Under the pieces are notes generated by a model. The model had not been told where the DNA came from. It did no database searches and saw nothing but the letters and a program-made list of their open reading frames with translations. This document shows positions 8,829 through 16,999 of a stretch of DNA of 64,000 nucleotides, piece by piece. How positions within the stretch are numbered: the first letter of the stretch is position 1; every line of letters begins with the position of its first letter. The DNA comes from Nocardia rhamnosiphila NBRC 108938 (GTDB taxonomy: Bacteria > Actinomycetota > Actinomycetes > Mycobacteriales > Mycobacteriaceae), in the NCBI RefSeq assembly GCF_000720425.1, contig NZ_JOAJ01000001.1, forward strand, positions 1,178,001 through 1,242,000. Reading direction: 5' to 3'. Made by a program: the position numbers and the translations under genes.

Positions 8829-8873
8829 CGGAAATTTTCCGATTCTTCGGCATCTCAATCGCATTTCTATTGT
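8829..8873 (+). promoter_or_regulatory. AT-rich candidate promoter upstream of the 8970 frame
   Basis: In the 295-base gap after the esterase, a near-palindrome CGGAAATTTTCCG (8829-8841) is followed by a locally AT-rich stretch with a possible -10, TATTGT (8868-8873). The -35 (TTCTTC) is poor. This is the only promoter-like stretch I see ahead of the 8970-10735 genes. Confidence 0.25.
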
Positions 8874-8969
8874 ATCCAGTAATTCCGGCGACGTTCGTGG
8901 CACGCAATCCTGCTTTCAGATCGCCCGGTGGGAAACCGCGGCTCACCCGGAATTCGGGAGGACATACAG

Positions 8970-9293
8970 ATGTCGGACATTGCCATCGTCGAGATCGGGT
9001 GCCGCTTCGGTGGAGGCACCGACTCCCCGGAATCGGCCGAGCTGATCCTGACGACCGATCCGGCCGCCGGGTCCGCGGCGGCGCTGCGCGCCGCGAACGG
9101 CAACAGCGCGGCCGAATCCGCTACCGCGCCGGGCGGCGGCGAGAACGGAACGAGCGGAAACGGTCATACCGCGTACCGGACCGGCAGCGGTGGCATCCCG
9201 GCACCGGCCAGGGTGCCGGCGAACGGGGCCGGGGACGCACGTCCGGAAGGGTCCACCGGAGACGTCCTGGTCGCCGAGGAGGCCCGGTCGTGA
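8970..9293 (+). pseudogene. ketosynthase N-terminal fragment (polyketide synthase relic)
   Basis: An open frame of 107 codons starting at ATG 8970 (GGGAGGAC nine bases upstream). The first ~25 residues, MSDIAIVEIGCRFGGGTDSP, closely follow the conserved start of modular polyketide ketosynthases (IAIVGIGCRFPGG.DSP). The rest is low-complexity Ala, Gly, Ser and Pro with no ketosynthase motif and no catalytic Cys. Its stop overlaps the GTG of the MFS gene. Most likely it is the start of a deleted polyketide synthase, kept because it leads the transporter transcript. A functional small protein cannot be excluded. Confidence 0.55.
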
Positions 9294-10735
9294 CCGCCGG
9301 TACCGCAGCCGCCCGGACCGTCCCCGGCCCGGGGGCCTGGGCGGCGTTCGCCGGCTGCCTGCTGTCGGTGTTCATGCAGATGATCGACGTGACGATCGTC
9401 AATACCGCCCTGCCGGCCATCACCGCGGATCTGCGGGCGTCCTCGGCGCAGCAGTTGCTCATCGTGTCCGGGTACTCGCTGGCCTTCGCCTGCACCCTGC
9501 TGCCGGCCGCCCGGGCCGGTGCGCTGACCGGGCGCCGCCCGATGTTCCTCGCCGCGGTCGTGGCGTTCACCGCGGCGTCGGTCTGGTGCGGGACCGCCGA
9601 CAGCGCAAACGAACTCGTCGCGGCCCGCGTCGCGCAGGGAGTGGCGGGGGCCGGAATGGCGGCACAGACCATCGCGATACTCACCGCCCTCTTCCCGCGG
9701 GATCTGCACACCCGGGTATTCGCGCTCTACGGCGCCACCTCCGGCTTCGCGGGGCTGCTCGGCCCGATCCTGGGCGGCACCCTGGTAACCGCCGACCCGG
9801 GCGGCTTCGGCTGGCACAGCATCTTCCTGATGAACCTGCCGCTGGGCATCCTGACCCTCACCTTGGCCTGGCGATTCCTGCGCCTGGGCACCCCACGGCA
9901 GCGGGCATCGCTGGACCTCACCGGTGTGGTCCTCTCCGCCGCGACCCTGTTCGGCCTGCTCTACGCCCTCTCGGAAATCCATCTGCGCGGGTGGAAACCG
10001 GTGCCGTGCCTGATCATCGCGGCCGCGATGGCGCTGGGTGCGGTCACACTGCGGCACGAACGCAAGGTGGCCCGCCGCGGCGCCGGTCCGCTGCTGCGCC
10101 TGGACCTGTTCGGCGACCGCGGCTTCGCGATCGGATCCGTCGTGGTCACCGGATTCTTCGGACTGTTCACCGCATTCGTCTTCGCCATCTCCATCACCCT
10201 GCAGGATGTTCTGGACTTCTCCCCCTTGCGCACCGGAATCGCCATGACTCCATTCGCCCTCGGCGCCGGGGCGGGTGCCCTGCTGTCGCCGCTACTGGTT
10301 CAGCGCTGGGGGGTTCGCGCACCGGCGGGCGGACTGGCGCTGTTCGCGGTGTGGGTGACGATCGGCGTCGCGTACGTGAATATCGTCGACGGCCGGGTGA
10401 GCATGCTGCTGTGCGCCGCACCGGTTGTCCTGTGTGGTTTCGGCGCCGGGGTGTTCGCGGTGCCGCTGCAGCCGATCATGCTGTCCGGGTTGGACGACGG
10501 GCAGCTGGCCGAGGCCTCCGGCGTGCTGCCCACCATCGAACAGATCGGCAACGGAGTCGGTCTCGCGCTGCTGTCCGCAGTGTTCTTCCGCGCGCACACC
10601 TTGGGCGGCAGCACCGTCATGCTGTCGGCGATCGCGGTGGTGGCCCTGGTCCTGGCCGCGGTCACGCTGGCGCTGCCCTACCCGGCACCGACGCCGGACC
10701 GCTCGGAACCGGCGCCCGCGCCGGCGGTGAACTGA
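9290..10735 (+). CDS. DHA2-type MFS efflux transporter
   Basis: A 481-residue, roughly 14-helix exporter of the DHA2 family. Motif D1 (IDVTIVNTALP) is near residue 30 and motif C (GLLGPILGGTL) near residue 155. Motif A is altered to ARAGALTGRRPMF, lacking the usual Asp-Arg pair, which is less common. GTG 9290 overlaps the stop of the upstream ketosynthase fragment by four bases. Sitting between a polyketide-synthase relic and an SDR relic, it may be the surviving exporter of a lost biosynthetic cluster; that is inference. Confidence 0.85.
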   Translation: MTAGTAAARTVPGPGAWAAFAGCLLSVFMQMIDVTIVNTALPAITADLRASSAQQLLIVSGYSLAFACTLLPAARAGALTGRRPMFLAAVVAFTAASVWCGTADSANELVAARVAQGVAGAGMAAQTIAILTALFPRDLHTRVFALYGATSGFAGLLGPILGGTLVTADPGGFGWHSIFLMNLPLGILTLTLAWRFLRLGTPRQRASLDLTGVVLSAATLFGLLYALSEIHLRGWKPVPCLIIAAAMALGAVTLRHERKVARRGAGPLLRLDLFGDRGFAIGSVVVTGFFGLFTAFVFAISITLQDVLDFSPLRTGIAMTPFALGAGAGALLSPLLVQRWGVRAPAGGLALFAVWVTIGVAYVNIVDGRVSMLLCAAPVVLCGFGAGVFAVPLQPIMLSGLDDGQLAEASGVLPTIEQIGNGVGLALLSAVFFRAHTLGGSTVMLSAIAVVALVLAAVTLALPYPAPTPDRSEPAPAPAVN

Positions 10736-10875
10736 GGAACGAGAAATGGTCGATTTCGGTCTCCTCGACGGCGCCGGCCCGAGCTCCGGTGCGGCGCGTG
10801 ATGCCGGTACGGGCGTACGGTGCTGATGACCCCGACCGCAGCGAACCGGGGCACCGAGACCCGAAAGCGAGCGCG

Positions 10876-11085
10876 ATGTCCTCCCCTGCAACGGTCGCCG
10901 GCCGAACCTGTGTCGTCACCGGTTCGGCCTCCGGGATCGGAGCCGCGACCGCGGCACTGCTGCGCGAGCGCGGTGCGACGGTACTCGGCTGCGATATCGA
11001 CGATGCCGAAATCCGGGCCGACCTGTCCGTACCCGCCGGACGACGCGCGCTGATCGAGCAGGTCGGCGAGCGCCACTGGCTCTGA
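10876..11085 (+). pseudogene. short-chain dehydrogenase N-terminal fragment
   Basis: Starting at ATG 10876, 69 codons encode the NAD(P)-binding start of an SDR: VVTGSASGIGAATAALL (TGxxxGIG) and an Asp after the second strand (GCDIDDAEIRADLS), as in coniferyl-alcohol or 3-alpha-hydroxysteroid dehydrogenases. The frame stops after ERHWL, before the NAG and YxxxK catalytic motifs, and none of these appears further downstream before the convergent TetR gene. A normal SDR would need about 180 more residues. It is a truncated gene. Confidence 0.72.
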
Positions 11086-11157
11086 CGGCACGGAGCGGAC
11101 ACCGGATCGCCACGCCGGGCACCGGGCCGTAGGCGCGCTGATCGGCCGGGCCACCGG

Positions 11158-11841
11158 TTACCGGGGCAGGCCCGCCAGATCGGCCATCACCGCCATCTGG
11201 TGGTCGAAATATGCCGCACGGTCCTCGATCACAGTGTCCAGGCGGCCGAAAACCTCGAAGCCGATCAGTCCGAACAGCTGGGTCCAGCCGGCCAGTACCC
11301 GGGCCAGCCGTTCCTCCGGTATCTCTCGCGGATACTGTTCGATCAGGCGGCACAGGTCGCCGCGGACAGTCTCGGGGGTCGCCTCCGCAATGGGCTCGAG
11401 GTGCTCGGATCCGTCGATGACGATATCGGCGAGAAGTAACACCACACGCGCCGCGGGTGCCACCGTCTCCACCGGGGCCGCATAACCGGGCACCGGATTC
11501 CCGTAGAGCAGACCGTATTCGGCCGGATGGGCGAGCGCCCATCCCCGGACCGCCCGGCAGGTCCGCATCCAGCGCTCCCGTAATTCGTCGCGCGCGCACC
11601 CGGCCTCGGCGGCGGCGGCCGTGGCCGCCAGGTCCTCGTAGGCATCGGTGATCAGTGCGGTCAGCAGCGCGTCGCGACTCGGGAAGTAGCGGTACAGGGC
11701 CGATGCGACGATACCGACGTCCCGAGCCACGCCGCGCAGGGAGAGGTTCGCTCCCTCCCGCGCGATATGGGCACGCGCCACCTCTTTGATCTCCCGGACC
11801 ATCTCCGACCGGACTCGGGCACGCAGCGAGGGAGCGGACAT
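11158..11841 (-). CDS. TetR family repressor (WHG-type C-terminus)
   Basis: A 227-residue TetR regulator. The helix-turn-helix NLSLRGVARDVGIVASALYRYF is near residues 32-53, and the C-terminal half with HPAEYGLLYG resembles the WHG ligand domain. ATG 11839-11841 is used; a longer reading would run through the operators. Its gene diverges from the NAD-epimerase gene across a region holding two near-identical palindromes, so it most likely represses both that gene and itself. Its own -10 (CATACT) ends six bases before the ATG, suggesting a leaderless message. Ligand unknown. Confidence 0.85.
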   Translation of the reverse strand: MSAPSLRARVRSEMVREIKEVARAHIAREGANLSLRGVARDVGIVASALYRYFPSRDALLTALITDAYEDLAATAAAAEAGCARDELRERWMRTCRAVRGWALAHPAEYGLLYGNPVPGYAAPVETVAPAARVVLLLADIVIDGSEHLEPIAEATPETVRGDLCRLIEQYPREIPEERLARVLAGWTQLFGLIGFEVFGRLDTVIEDRAAYFDHQMAVMADLAGLPR

Positions 11842-11847
11842 GGGTGC

Positions 11848-11876
11848 AGTATGCCACGACCGAGAACGACAGTCCA
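11848..11876 (-). promoter_or_regulatory. putative leaderless promoter of the TetR gene
   Basis: On the minus strand TGGACT (11876-11871) and CATACT (11853-11848) are 17 bp apart. The -10 ends six bases before the TetR ATG, the spacing of a leaderless transcript. A further half-site GAGAAC lies inside at 11862-11867. Confidence 0.45.
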
Positions 11877-11880
11877 TTAC

Positions 11881-11895
11881 GAGAACAGTGTTCTT
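11881..11895. promoter_or_regulatory. TetR operator, copy 1
   Basis: GAGAACAGTGTTCTT: AGAACA and TGTTCT are inverted around a central G. It overlaps the -35 (TTGACC) of the epimerase promoter and is 52 bp, about five helical turns, from copy 2. Assignment to the adjacent TetR is inferred from position. Confidence 0.65.
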
Positions 11896-11922
11896 GACCG
11901 ACAGCGCTCGATCCTCTACTCT
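11894..11922 (+). promoter_or_regulatory. sigma-70-type promoter of the NAD-epimerase gene
   Basis: TTGACC (11894-11899) and TACTCT (11917-11922) are separated by 17 bp. Transcription would start near 11929, just before operator copy 2, so both operators are placed to block initiation. Confidence 0.6.
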
Positions 11923-11932
11923 CGAAACAAAC

Positions 11933-11947
11933 GAGAACAGTGTTCTC
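11933..11947. promoter_or_regulatory. TetR operator, copy 2
   Basis: GAGAACAGTGTTCTC is a perfect 15-bp palindrome around a central G. It lies just downstream of the predicted start of the epimerase transcript and 22 bases before its ATG. Confidence 0.65.
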
Positions 11948-11968
11948 CATAGCGAAAGGTATTGCGCC

Positions 11969-12898
11969 ATGCCACTTCACGTTGTCGTGGGAGCGGGTCC
12001 CGTCGGCTCGTCCGTTGCGCGGCTACTGGCGGGCCGGGGCGAACAGGTACGGCTGATCACCCGAAGCGGCAGTGGGCCCGATCAGGACGGGATCCAGCGG
12101 ATCGCGGCCGATGCCACCGACGCCCCCGCGCTCGCCGGCCACGCGCGTGACGCCGTCGCGCTGTACAGCTGCGCCGGCCCGGCGTACCACCGTTGGGTGC
12201 GCGAATGGCCACCGCTCGGCGCGGCCCTGATCCGGGCCGCGGAGCTCACCGGGGCGGTCCTCGTGAGTACCGGCAATCTCTACGGCTACGGCCCCGTCGA
12301 CGGTCCGATGACCGAACAACTCCCGCTGCGGCCCACCTCGGTCAAGGGCCGGGTACGGGCCGAGGTGTGGACCGCCGCGCTCGCGGCCCATGAGGCCGGC
12401 CGGATCCGCACCGCCGAGGTGCGCGGGTCCGATTATCTCGGCGCCGGGACGATTTCACCGTTCAGCGTCATGGTGCTACCGAAGGTGATGGCCGGCCGCA
12501 CCGCGTCGATACCGGCCGATCCGGATGCCCCGCACAGCTGGACCCAGGTATCGGACGTGGCGAAGCTACTGGTGGCCGTCGCCGCCGAGGAGAAGGCGTG
12601 GGGCCGGCCGTGGCATGTGCCGACCGCGCCCCCGCTGTCGGTCCGCGCACTCGCCGAACGCACCGCGGAGCTGGCCGGTGCACCGCGAGCACGCGTCCGA
12701 GTCATGCCCGGTGCCCTGCTCCGGCTGGCGGGCCTGGTCGAACCCGCGGCGCGGGAGATGGTCGAGGTCCAGTACCAGCTCCGCGCACCGTTCGTGCTCG
12801 ATTCCACCGCCGCCACCGAGGCTTTCGGGTTCGGACCGGCCCCGATCGACACGGCGCTGCGCGAAATGATCACCGGCGTGCGCACACCGGTGGGCTGA
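11969..12898 (+). CDS. NAD-dependent epimerase/dehydratase family protein
   Basis: A 309-residue Rossmann-fold protein of the extended SDR group. It begins MPLHVVVGAGPVGSSVARLL (a GxGxxG dinucleotide site) and has STGNLYGYGP at the position of the active-site region; the Tyr of the usual YxxxK is not in the standard context, as in many atypical extended SDRs. Substrate unknown. The start is ATG 11969. It is the only gene in its transcript, under two TetR palindromes, which suggests induction by the compound it acts on or a related one. Confidence 0.75.
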   Translation: MPLHVVVGAGPVGSSVARLLAGRGEQVRLITRSGSGPDQDGIQRIAADATDAPALAGHARDAVALYSCAGPAYHRWVREWPPLGAALIRAAELTGAVLVSTGNLYGYGPVDGPMTEQLPLRPTSVKGRVRAEVWTAALAAHEAGRIRTAEVRGSDYLGAGTISPFSVMVLPKVMAGRTASIPADPDAPHSWTQVSDVAKLLVAVAAEEKAWGRPWHVPTAPPLSVRALAERTAELAGAPRARVRVMPGALLRLAGLVEPAAREMVEVQYQLRAPFVLDSTAATEAFGFGPAPIDTALREMITGVRTPVG

Positions 12899-12965
12899 GT
12901 GAGGGCCCGCAGCTACGCTTCCGCCGTCCGCGCACGGCCGGGACCGGTGGGATACGCCGACGGAC

Positions 12966-13421
12966 TCACCGCGGTCCGGAGCGATCCCGGAACGTGGCTT
13001 CCAGTTCGGCGAGAGTGGCCCGCAATTCGGCCGGCTCGTTATACTTGAAGATCCCGTCGTCACCGGATTCGGCCCGGATGGCCGCCGCTACGGCGGGGTC
13101 GTGGTACAGCTGGGCCAGGACCAGCAGCGTCGGGTCGCCCTTGCCCTCGGCGCGGGCGGCGAAGATATTGATGTACTGGGTCAGTTCCGGACGCTGCGGA
13201 TCGTCGGTGTAGATGACATCATCGGCGGTGAACTCGGCCGGTACGGCGAACGTATCGTCCACGAAGGCGGCGTCCACGCTGTCCAGGGACTGCGCGGTCA
13301 GGGTCGGATCGATCGGGGTCAGCCGCACCACGCCGGCGTCGCGGTCCGCACCACAGGCGGGCAGGAGCGCGGCCAGCGCGAGCAGGACCGGAACAACGGC
13401 GAAACGACGCAGACCTCGCAT
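12966..13421 (-). CDS. truncated MetQ/NlpA-type lipoprotein
   Basis: A 151-residue lipoprotein: signal peptide, lipobox LPAC at about residues 21-24, then directly the C-terminal third of an NlpA/MetQ substrate-binding protein (VRLTPIDPTLTAQSLDSVDA, then YINIFAARAEGKGDPT). The neighbouring full-length MetQ has the matching VKVTPVDAAQTALSL and YINAFVTRAEDKADPT. About 130 residues that form lobe 1 and part of the methionine pocket are missing, yet signal and C-terminus are in one frame. It diverges from metQ. It is either a neatly deleted paralogue or a small lipoprotein with another role; it should not bind methionine as MetQ does. Confidence 0.7.
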   Translation of the reverse strand: MRGLRRFAVVPVLLALAALLPACGADRDAGVVRLTPIDPTLTAQSLDSVDAAFVDDTFAVPAEFTADDVIYTDDPQRPELTQYINIFAARAEGKGDPTLLVLAQLYHDPAVAAAIRAESGDDGIFKYNEPAELRATLAELEATFRDRSGPR

Positions 13422-13554
13422 TGTGCGCAAACCAGGCGGTCGCGTCCGGTTCCGGCCAGAATTTCGTTCAGCACAATCCCAACCGTTGCCGGGCCCGCGC
13501 ACCCGCCGCTTGGATGGTCGAGTCCATACGGCCACGAGCATTCGGGAGCAGGCG

Positions 13555-14424
13555 TTGAAATTCCCACGGGTACTGGCGATACCGGCGTTGACCATCGCTG
13601 CGGCACTCGCCCTCACCGGCTGCGGCGGTAATGCCGGCTCCGACGATGTGGTGCGTATCGGGACCACCGAGAGCGATCCGGCGTGGGACGTGTTCGAGCA
13701 GAAAGCCCAGGATGCGGGGATCACCCTCCAGATCACGAACTACTCCGACTACTCCCAGCCCAATATCGCCCTCGCGCAGGGGCAGATCGACGTCAATCTC
13801 TTCCAGCACCTGCAGTTCCTCGGCGAATACAATGTCGCCAACAATGCGGACCTGACCCCGATCGGGGCCACCCAGATCGTTCCACTGGGCCTGTACTCGA
13901 AGAAGCACAAGTCGGTGGCCGATATCCCCGCCGGCGGCGAGATCGCCATTCCCAACGACCCCTCCAATCAGGCACGCGCCCTGTTCGTTCTGGAGGCCGC
14001 GGGCCTGGTGAAACTGTCCTCGGACACCCTGGCGCCCTCCCCCGCCGATATCGACCGAGGTGCGTCCAAGGTGAAGGTGACCCCGGTCGACGCGGCGCAG
14101 ACCGCGCTGTCGCTGGCCTCGGTGGACGGTTCCGTCATCAACAACACCTACCTGGAACGGTCCGGTGTCGATCCGCTCTCGGCCCTGTACAAGGACGATC
14201 CGTCCAGCCCGGGCGCCGAACCGTACATCAACGCGTTCGTCACCCGCGCCGAGGACAAGGCGGACCCGACCTATCAGCGACTGGTCGAGATCTGGCACGA
14301 TGCCGAGGTCCAACAGGCCCTCGCCGAATCTTCCAAGGGCACCTCGGTCGAGGTCCGGCGCAGCGGCCCGGAGCTGGAGCCGATTCTGCAGCGGGTGCAG
14401 CAGACGATCCGCGACGGCAAGTGA
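13555..14424 (+). CDS. metQ: methionine ABC transporter substrate-binding lipoprotein MetQ
   Basis: A full-length (289-residue) NlpA-family lipoprotein that captures D/L-methionine or a related ligand outside the membrane and hands it to MetNI. Lipobox LTGC near residue 22; then VRIGTTESDPAWDVF, the MetQ-type FQHLQFLGEYN and PNDPSNQARALFVLE. The start is a TTG at 13555: no in-frame ATG or GTG fits, GGGAG (13543-13547) lies seven bases upstream, and it gives a proper n-region (LKFPR). Its stop overlaps metN by four bases. No SAM riboswitch is evident in the 133-base gap upstream. Confidence 0.85.
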   Translation: MKFPRVLAIPALTIAAALALTGCGGNAGSDDVVRIGTTESDPAWDVFEQKAQDAGITLQITNYSDYSQPNIALAQGQIDVNLFQHLQFLGEYNVANNADLTPIGATQIVPLGLYSKKHKSVADIPAGGEIAIPNDPSNQARALFVLEAAGLVKLSSDTLAPSPADIDRGASKVKVTPVDAAQTALSLASVDGSVINNTYLERSGVDPLSALYKDDPSSPGAEPYINAFVTRAEDKADPTYQRLVEIWHDAEVQQALAESSKGTSVEVRRSGPELEPILQRVQQTIRDGK

Positions 14425-15449
14425 GCGACACCTCGACCGGCTCGGAGTCCGCGGTCCCCGCGGTCGAATTCCGTGCGGTGACCAAGGTCTTCCGCACCGG
14501 CAAGCGCGAGGATACGGCACTGTCCGATATCGATCTCCGGATCGAAAAGGGCGAGATCTTCGGCGTGATCGGCTACTCCGGAGCCGGTAAGAGCACCCTC
14601 GTACGGCTCATCAACGCCCTGGAGAAACCCACCAGCGGCACCATCGAGATCTCCGGCACCCCGATCACCGGGGTCCCGGAGGCACGGGTGCGGCAGATCC
14701 GCCGCGATATCGGCATGGTCTTCCAGCAGTTCAACCTGTTCCGCTCCCGGACGGCGGCCGGGAATGTCGAGTACCCGCTGAAGGTCGCGGGCTGGCCGCG
14801 CGCGAAACGCAAGGAGCGCCTCGCCGAACTGCTCGACTTCGTCGGACTGTCCGACAAGGCCCGCAGCTACCCGGACCAGCTCTCGGGTGGGCAGAAGCAA
14901 CGGGTGGGTATCGCGCGAGCGCTGGCCACCTCGCCGTCGCTGTTGCTGGCGGACGAGGCCACCTCGGCACTGGACCCGGAAACCACCGGTGAGGTGCTGC
15001 GCCTGCTGCGCAAGATCAATACCGAACTGGGGGTGACCATCGTGGTGATCACCCATGAGATGGATGTCATCCGGGCGGTCGCCGATCGGGTCGCCGTGCT
15101 GGCAGAAGGCCGGATCGTGGAACTGGCGAAGACCTTCGACGTGTTCGCCACTCCGCAGTCGGCCCCCACCCGCTCGTTCGTCGATACGGTGCTGCACAAC
15201 CGCCCCGCCCCCGCGGAACTGCGCCGCCTCGACGAACTGCACCGTGGCCGGCTGGTCACGGTCGATATCGACGACGCGCGGGGTATCGGCCCCACTCTCG
15301 CCACCGCCGCCCGGGCCGGGGTGGGCTTCGAGGTGGTGTACGGCGGAGTGAGCACTCTGCAGGACAAGACCTTCGGCAGTATCACCCTCGCACTCGACGG
15401 CCCGGACGAGGCCGTCGAGAAGGTGATCGCCCAACTGGACCAGCGGTAG
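14421..15449 (+). CDS. metN: methionine ABC transporter ATPase MetN
   Basis: A 342-residue ABC ATPase that powers methionine uptake. Walker A GYSGAGKST, Q-loop FQQFNLF, signature LSGGQKQR, Walker B LLLADEATSALD and switch His ITHEMD are all intact. The last ~80 residues form the NIL/ACT-like regulatory domain, which in MetN binds methionine and inhibits transport when the cell is replete. The start GTG 14421 overlaps the metQ stop; metI follows after 11 bases. Confidence 0.92.
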   Translation: MSDTSTGSESAVPAVEFRAVTKVFRTGKREDTALSDIDLRIEKGEIFGVIGYSGAGKSTLVRLINALEKPTSGTIEISGTPITGVPEARVRQIRRDIGMVFQQFNLFRSRTAAGNVEYPLKVAGWPRAKRKERLAELLDFVGLSDKARSYPDQLSGGQKQRVGIARALATSPSLLLADEATSALDPETTGEVLRLLRKINTELGVTIVVITHEMDVIRAVADRVAVLAEGRIVELAKTFDVFATPQSAPTRSFVDTVLHNRPAPAELRRLDELHRGRLVTVDIDDARGIGPTLATAARAGVGFEVVYGGVSTLQDKTFGSITLALDGPDEAVEKVIAQLDQR

Positions 15450-15460
15450 CGAGGACCGAT

Positions 15461-16123
15461 ATGCAGACCGATTGGGACAAACTGCGGCCGATCCTCACCG
15501 AGGCCGTCGGCACCACCATCTATCTCGTGCTGCTCACCTTCGTGGTGGGCGGCCTCGTCGGGCTCTTCCTGGGCACCGCGCTCTACACCACCCGCAAGGG
15601 CGGGCTGCTGGCCAACAGCCCGATCAACTGGGTGCTCAATGTGCTGGTCAATGTCGTGCGCCCGATTCCGTTCATCATCCTGCTGGCCGCGCTGGGCCCG
15701 GTCACGCTCGAAGTGGTGGGTACCACCATCGGCACCGAAGCGGCGGCCTTCGTGATGATCGTGGCCGCCTCCTTCGGCATCGCCCGGATCGTGGAACAGA
15801 ACCTGGTCACGGTGGATCCCGGGGTGATCGAGGCGGCGCGCGCCATGGGCGCGGGACCACTGCGGATCATCCTGACGCTGCTCATTCCCGAAGCATTGGG
15901 CCCGCTGATCCTCGGCTACACCTTCGTCATCATCGCCATCGTGGACATGTCCGCCATGGCGGGCACGGTCGGTGGCGGCGGGCTCGGCGATTTCGCCCTG
16001 GTGTACGGATACCAGCGGTTCGACTGGGAGGTCACGCTGGTGGCAACCCTCATCATCATCGCCGGGGTACAGGGTATCCAGTTCCTCGGCAACTGGACCG
16101 CCCGCAAGGTCCTGCGCCGCTGA
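15461..16123 (+). CDS. metI: methionine ABC transporter permease MetI
   Basis: A 220-residue inner-membrane permease with about five helices and the EAA coupling loop EAARAMGAGPLRIILTLLIPEA, which contacts MetN. Closest by pattern to MetI (RPIPFIILLAALGP; VDMSAMAGTVGGGGLGD). Last gene of metQ-metN-metI. AGCGAGGA lies just before the ATG. Confidence 0.92.
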   Translation: MQTDWDKLRPILTEAVGTTIYLVLLTFVVGGLVGLFLGTALYTTRKGGLLANSPINWVLNVLVNVVRPIPFIILLAALGPVTLEVVGTTIGTEAAAFVMIVAASFGIARIVEQNLVTVDPGVIEAARAMGAGPLRIILTLLIPEALGPLILGYTFVIIAIVDMSAMAGTVGGGGLGDFALVYGYQRFDWEVTLVATLIIIAGVQGIQFLGNWTARKVLRR

Positions 16124-16171
16124 CCGCCGAGAACAGGCCGGTGCGCGAAGGTCCTGGCTCGGCGGCGGACC

Positions 16172-16395
16172 GGCTGCGCACCGGCCGGAATCTCCTCGAC
16201 GGTCTCGTCGACGGTGAGATCCGACATTTCGATCCAGGCCCCCACCCGCGGTGTCGTCTCGCGCAGCACGGTGTCGAGCACGGAAACGGTGAACGCTACA
16301 TAGGCGTTCTCGGCCCGGCCCGCTTCCCGCGCGGCCACCGCCTCGGGCGGCGGCACCAGCACGACGACATAGCGCGGATCGGTCGCACCGGCGAC
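16172..16395 (-). pseudogene. C-terminal fragment of a P-loop phosphotransferase-like gene
   Basis: The minus strand encodes RYVVVLVPPPEAVAAREAGR, then FTVSVLDTVLRETTPRVGAW and LTVDETVEEI. This is the C-terminal part of small actinobacterial P-loop kinases related to chloramphenicol phosphotransferase. There is no P-loop, no plausible start, and the frame runs past the expected end without the family's stop. A gene tail only. It is a different family branch from the intact kinase at 45772. Confidence 0.6.
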
Positions 16396-16452
16396 GCCTT
16401 GTCGTCTGTCTTCCGGACGGGATGTCGAGCCCGCCCCGGTGCCGGCACCGTT

Positions 16453-16551
16453 ATTCGGCAGCGCATCCTGCGTGACTACGCGATCGCCGCGGGCTTCACC
16501 ACGGTGCGGGTGCTGCCGCTCGAGGATTTCGGTTTCTGGCGCTTCTACCGA
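16453..16551 (+). pseudogene. C-terminal fragment of a SAM-dependent methyltransferase
   Basis: On the plus strand the frame IRQRILRDYAIAAGFTTVRV, then LPLEDFGFWRFYR, matches the closing strands of class I methyltransferases (LRxYAxxAGFxxVxVLPxExxxxRFY). Nothing of the SAM-binding half is present upstream, where the metI end and another gene tail lie. The frame runs on without a natural stop. It lies 30 bases from the end of the kinase at 16580. Confidence 0.5.
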
Positions 16552-16579
16552 CGCGATCGAGGCGGCCGGCGAGCGGTGT

Positions 16580-16999
16580 TCACCGGGGCAGCGGGATCCG
16601 CATCTCGACGGTCGTGCCGCTGGCGGAGATGATGACCTCCACCTCCGGAACCAGCGCGCGGATGATGGCCATCCCGCGCCCCCGGACCGGGTCCGGGCCG
16701 GGGTCGGGACTCTTCCAGCGGCCGTGATCGGCCACCGTGATGTGCAGGCCGCCGGCCTCACGCTCGAAGCGCAACCGGATGGTGCCGCCGTCACCGCGGT
16801 GGCCGTGCTCGACCGCGTTCGCGCAGGCCTCCCCCACGGCGAGCAGCACGTCATAGGCCTGATCTTCGCCGAGCGGGCAGTGCGCCAGCCACTCCTGTGT
16901 CCGGTGCCTGACCTCGGCCAGCCGGTCGGCTTTCGCCGGAAACTGCAACTCCCATCGGGTCGGCGGACTGTCCAGCCCGGACGGGCGGGTCGTCGTCAC
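16580..16999 (-). CDS. anti-sigma factor serine kinase, RsbW/HATPase type
   Basis: A 139-residue GHKL ATPase of the RsbW/SpoIIAB class, which holds a sigma factor inactive and phosphorylates a STAS antagonist. The N box is LAVGEACANAVEHGH, the G1 box VADHGRW, and RGRGMAIIRAL the G2 region. The start is the GTG at 16999: a strong AGGAGG lies eight bases upstream, whereas the earlier ATG at 17098 has none. It diverges from the STAS gene, its probable phosphorylation substrate. No sigma factor gene adjoins it. Confidence 0.82.
   Translation of the reverse strand: MTTTRPSGLDSPPTRWELQFPAKADRLAEVRHRTQEWLAHCPLGEDQAYDVLLAVGEACANAVEHGHRGDGGTIRLRFEREAGGLHITVADHGRWKSPDPGPDPVRGRGMAIIRALVPEVEVIISASGTTVEMRIPLPR

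Noticed and set aside
13422..13554. Possible SAM riboswitch ahead of metQ
   Set aside because: No conserved SAM-I or SAM-IV core sequence or convincing helices seen in the 133 bases; a simple divergent promoter is enough.
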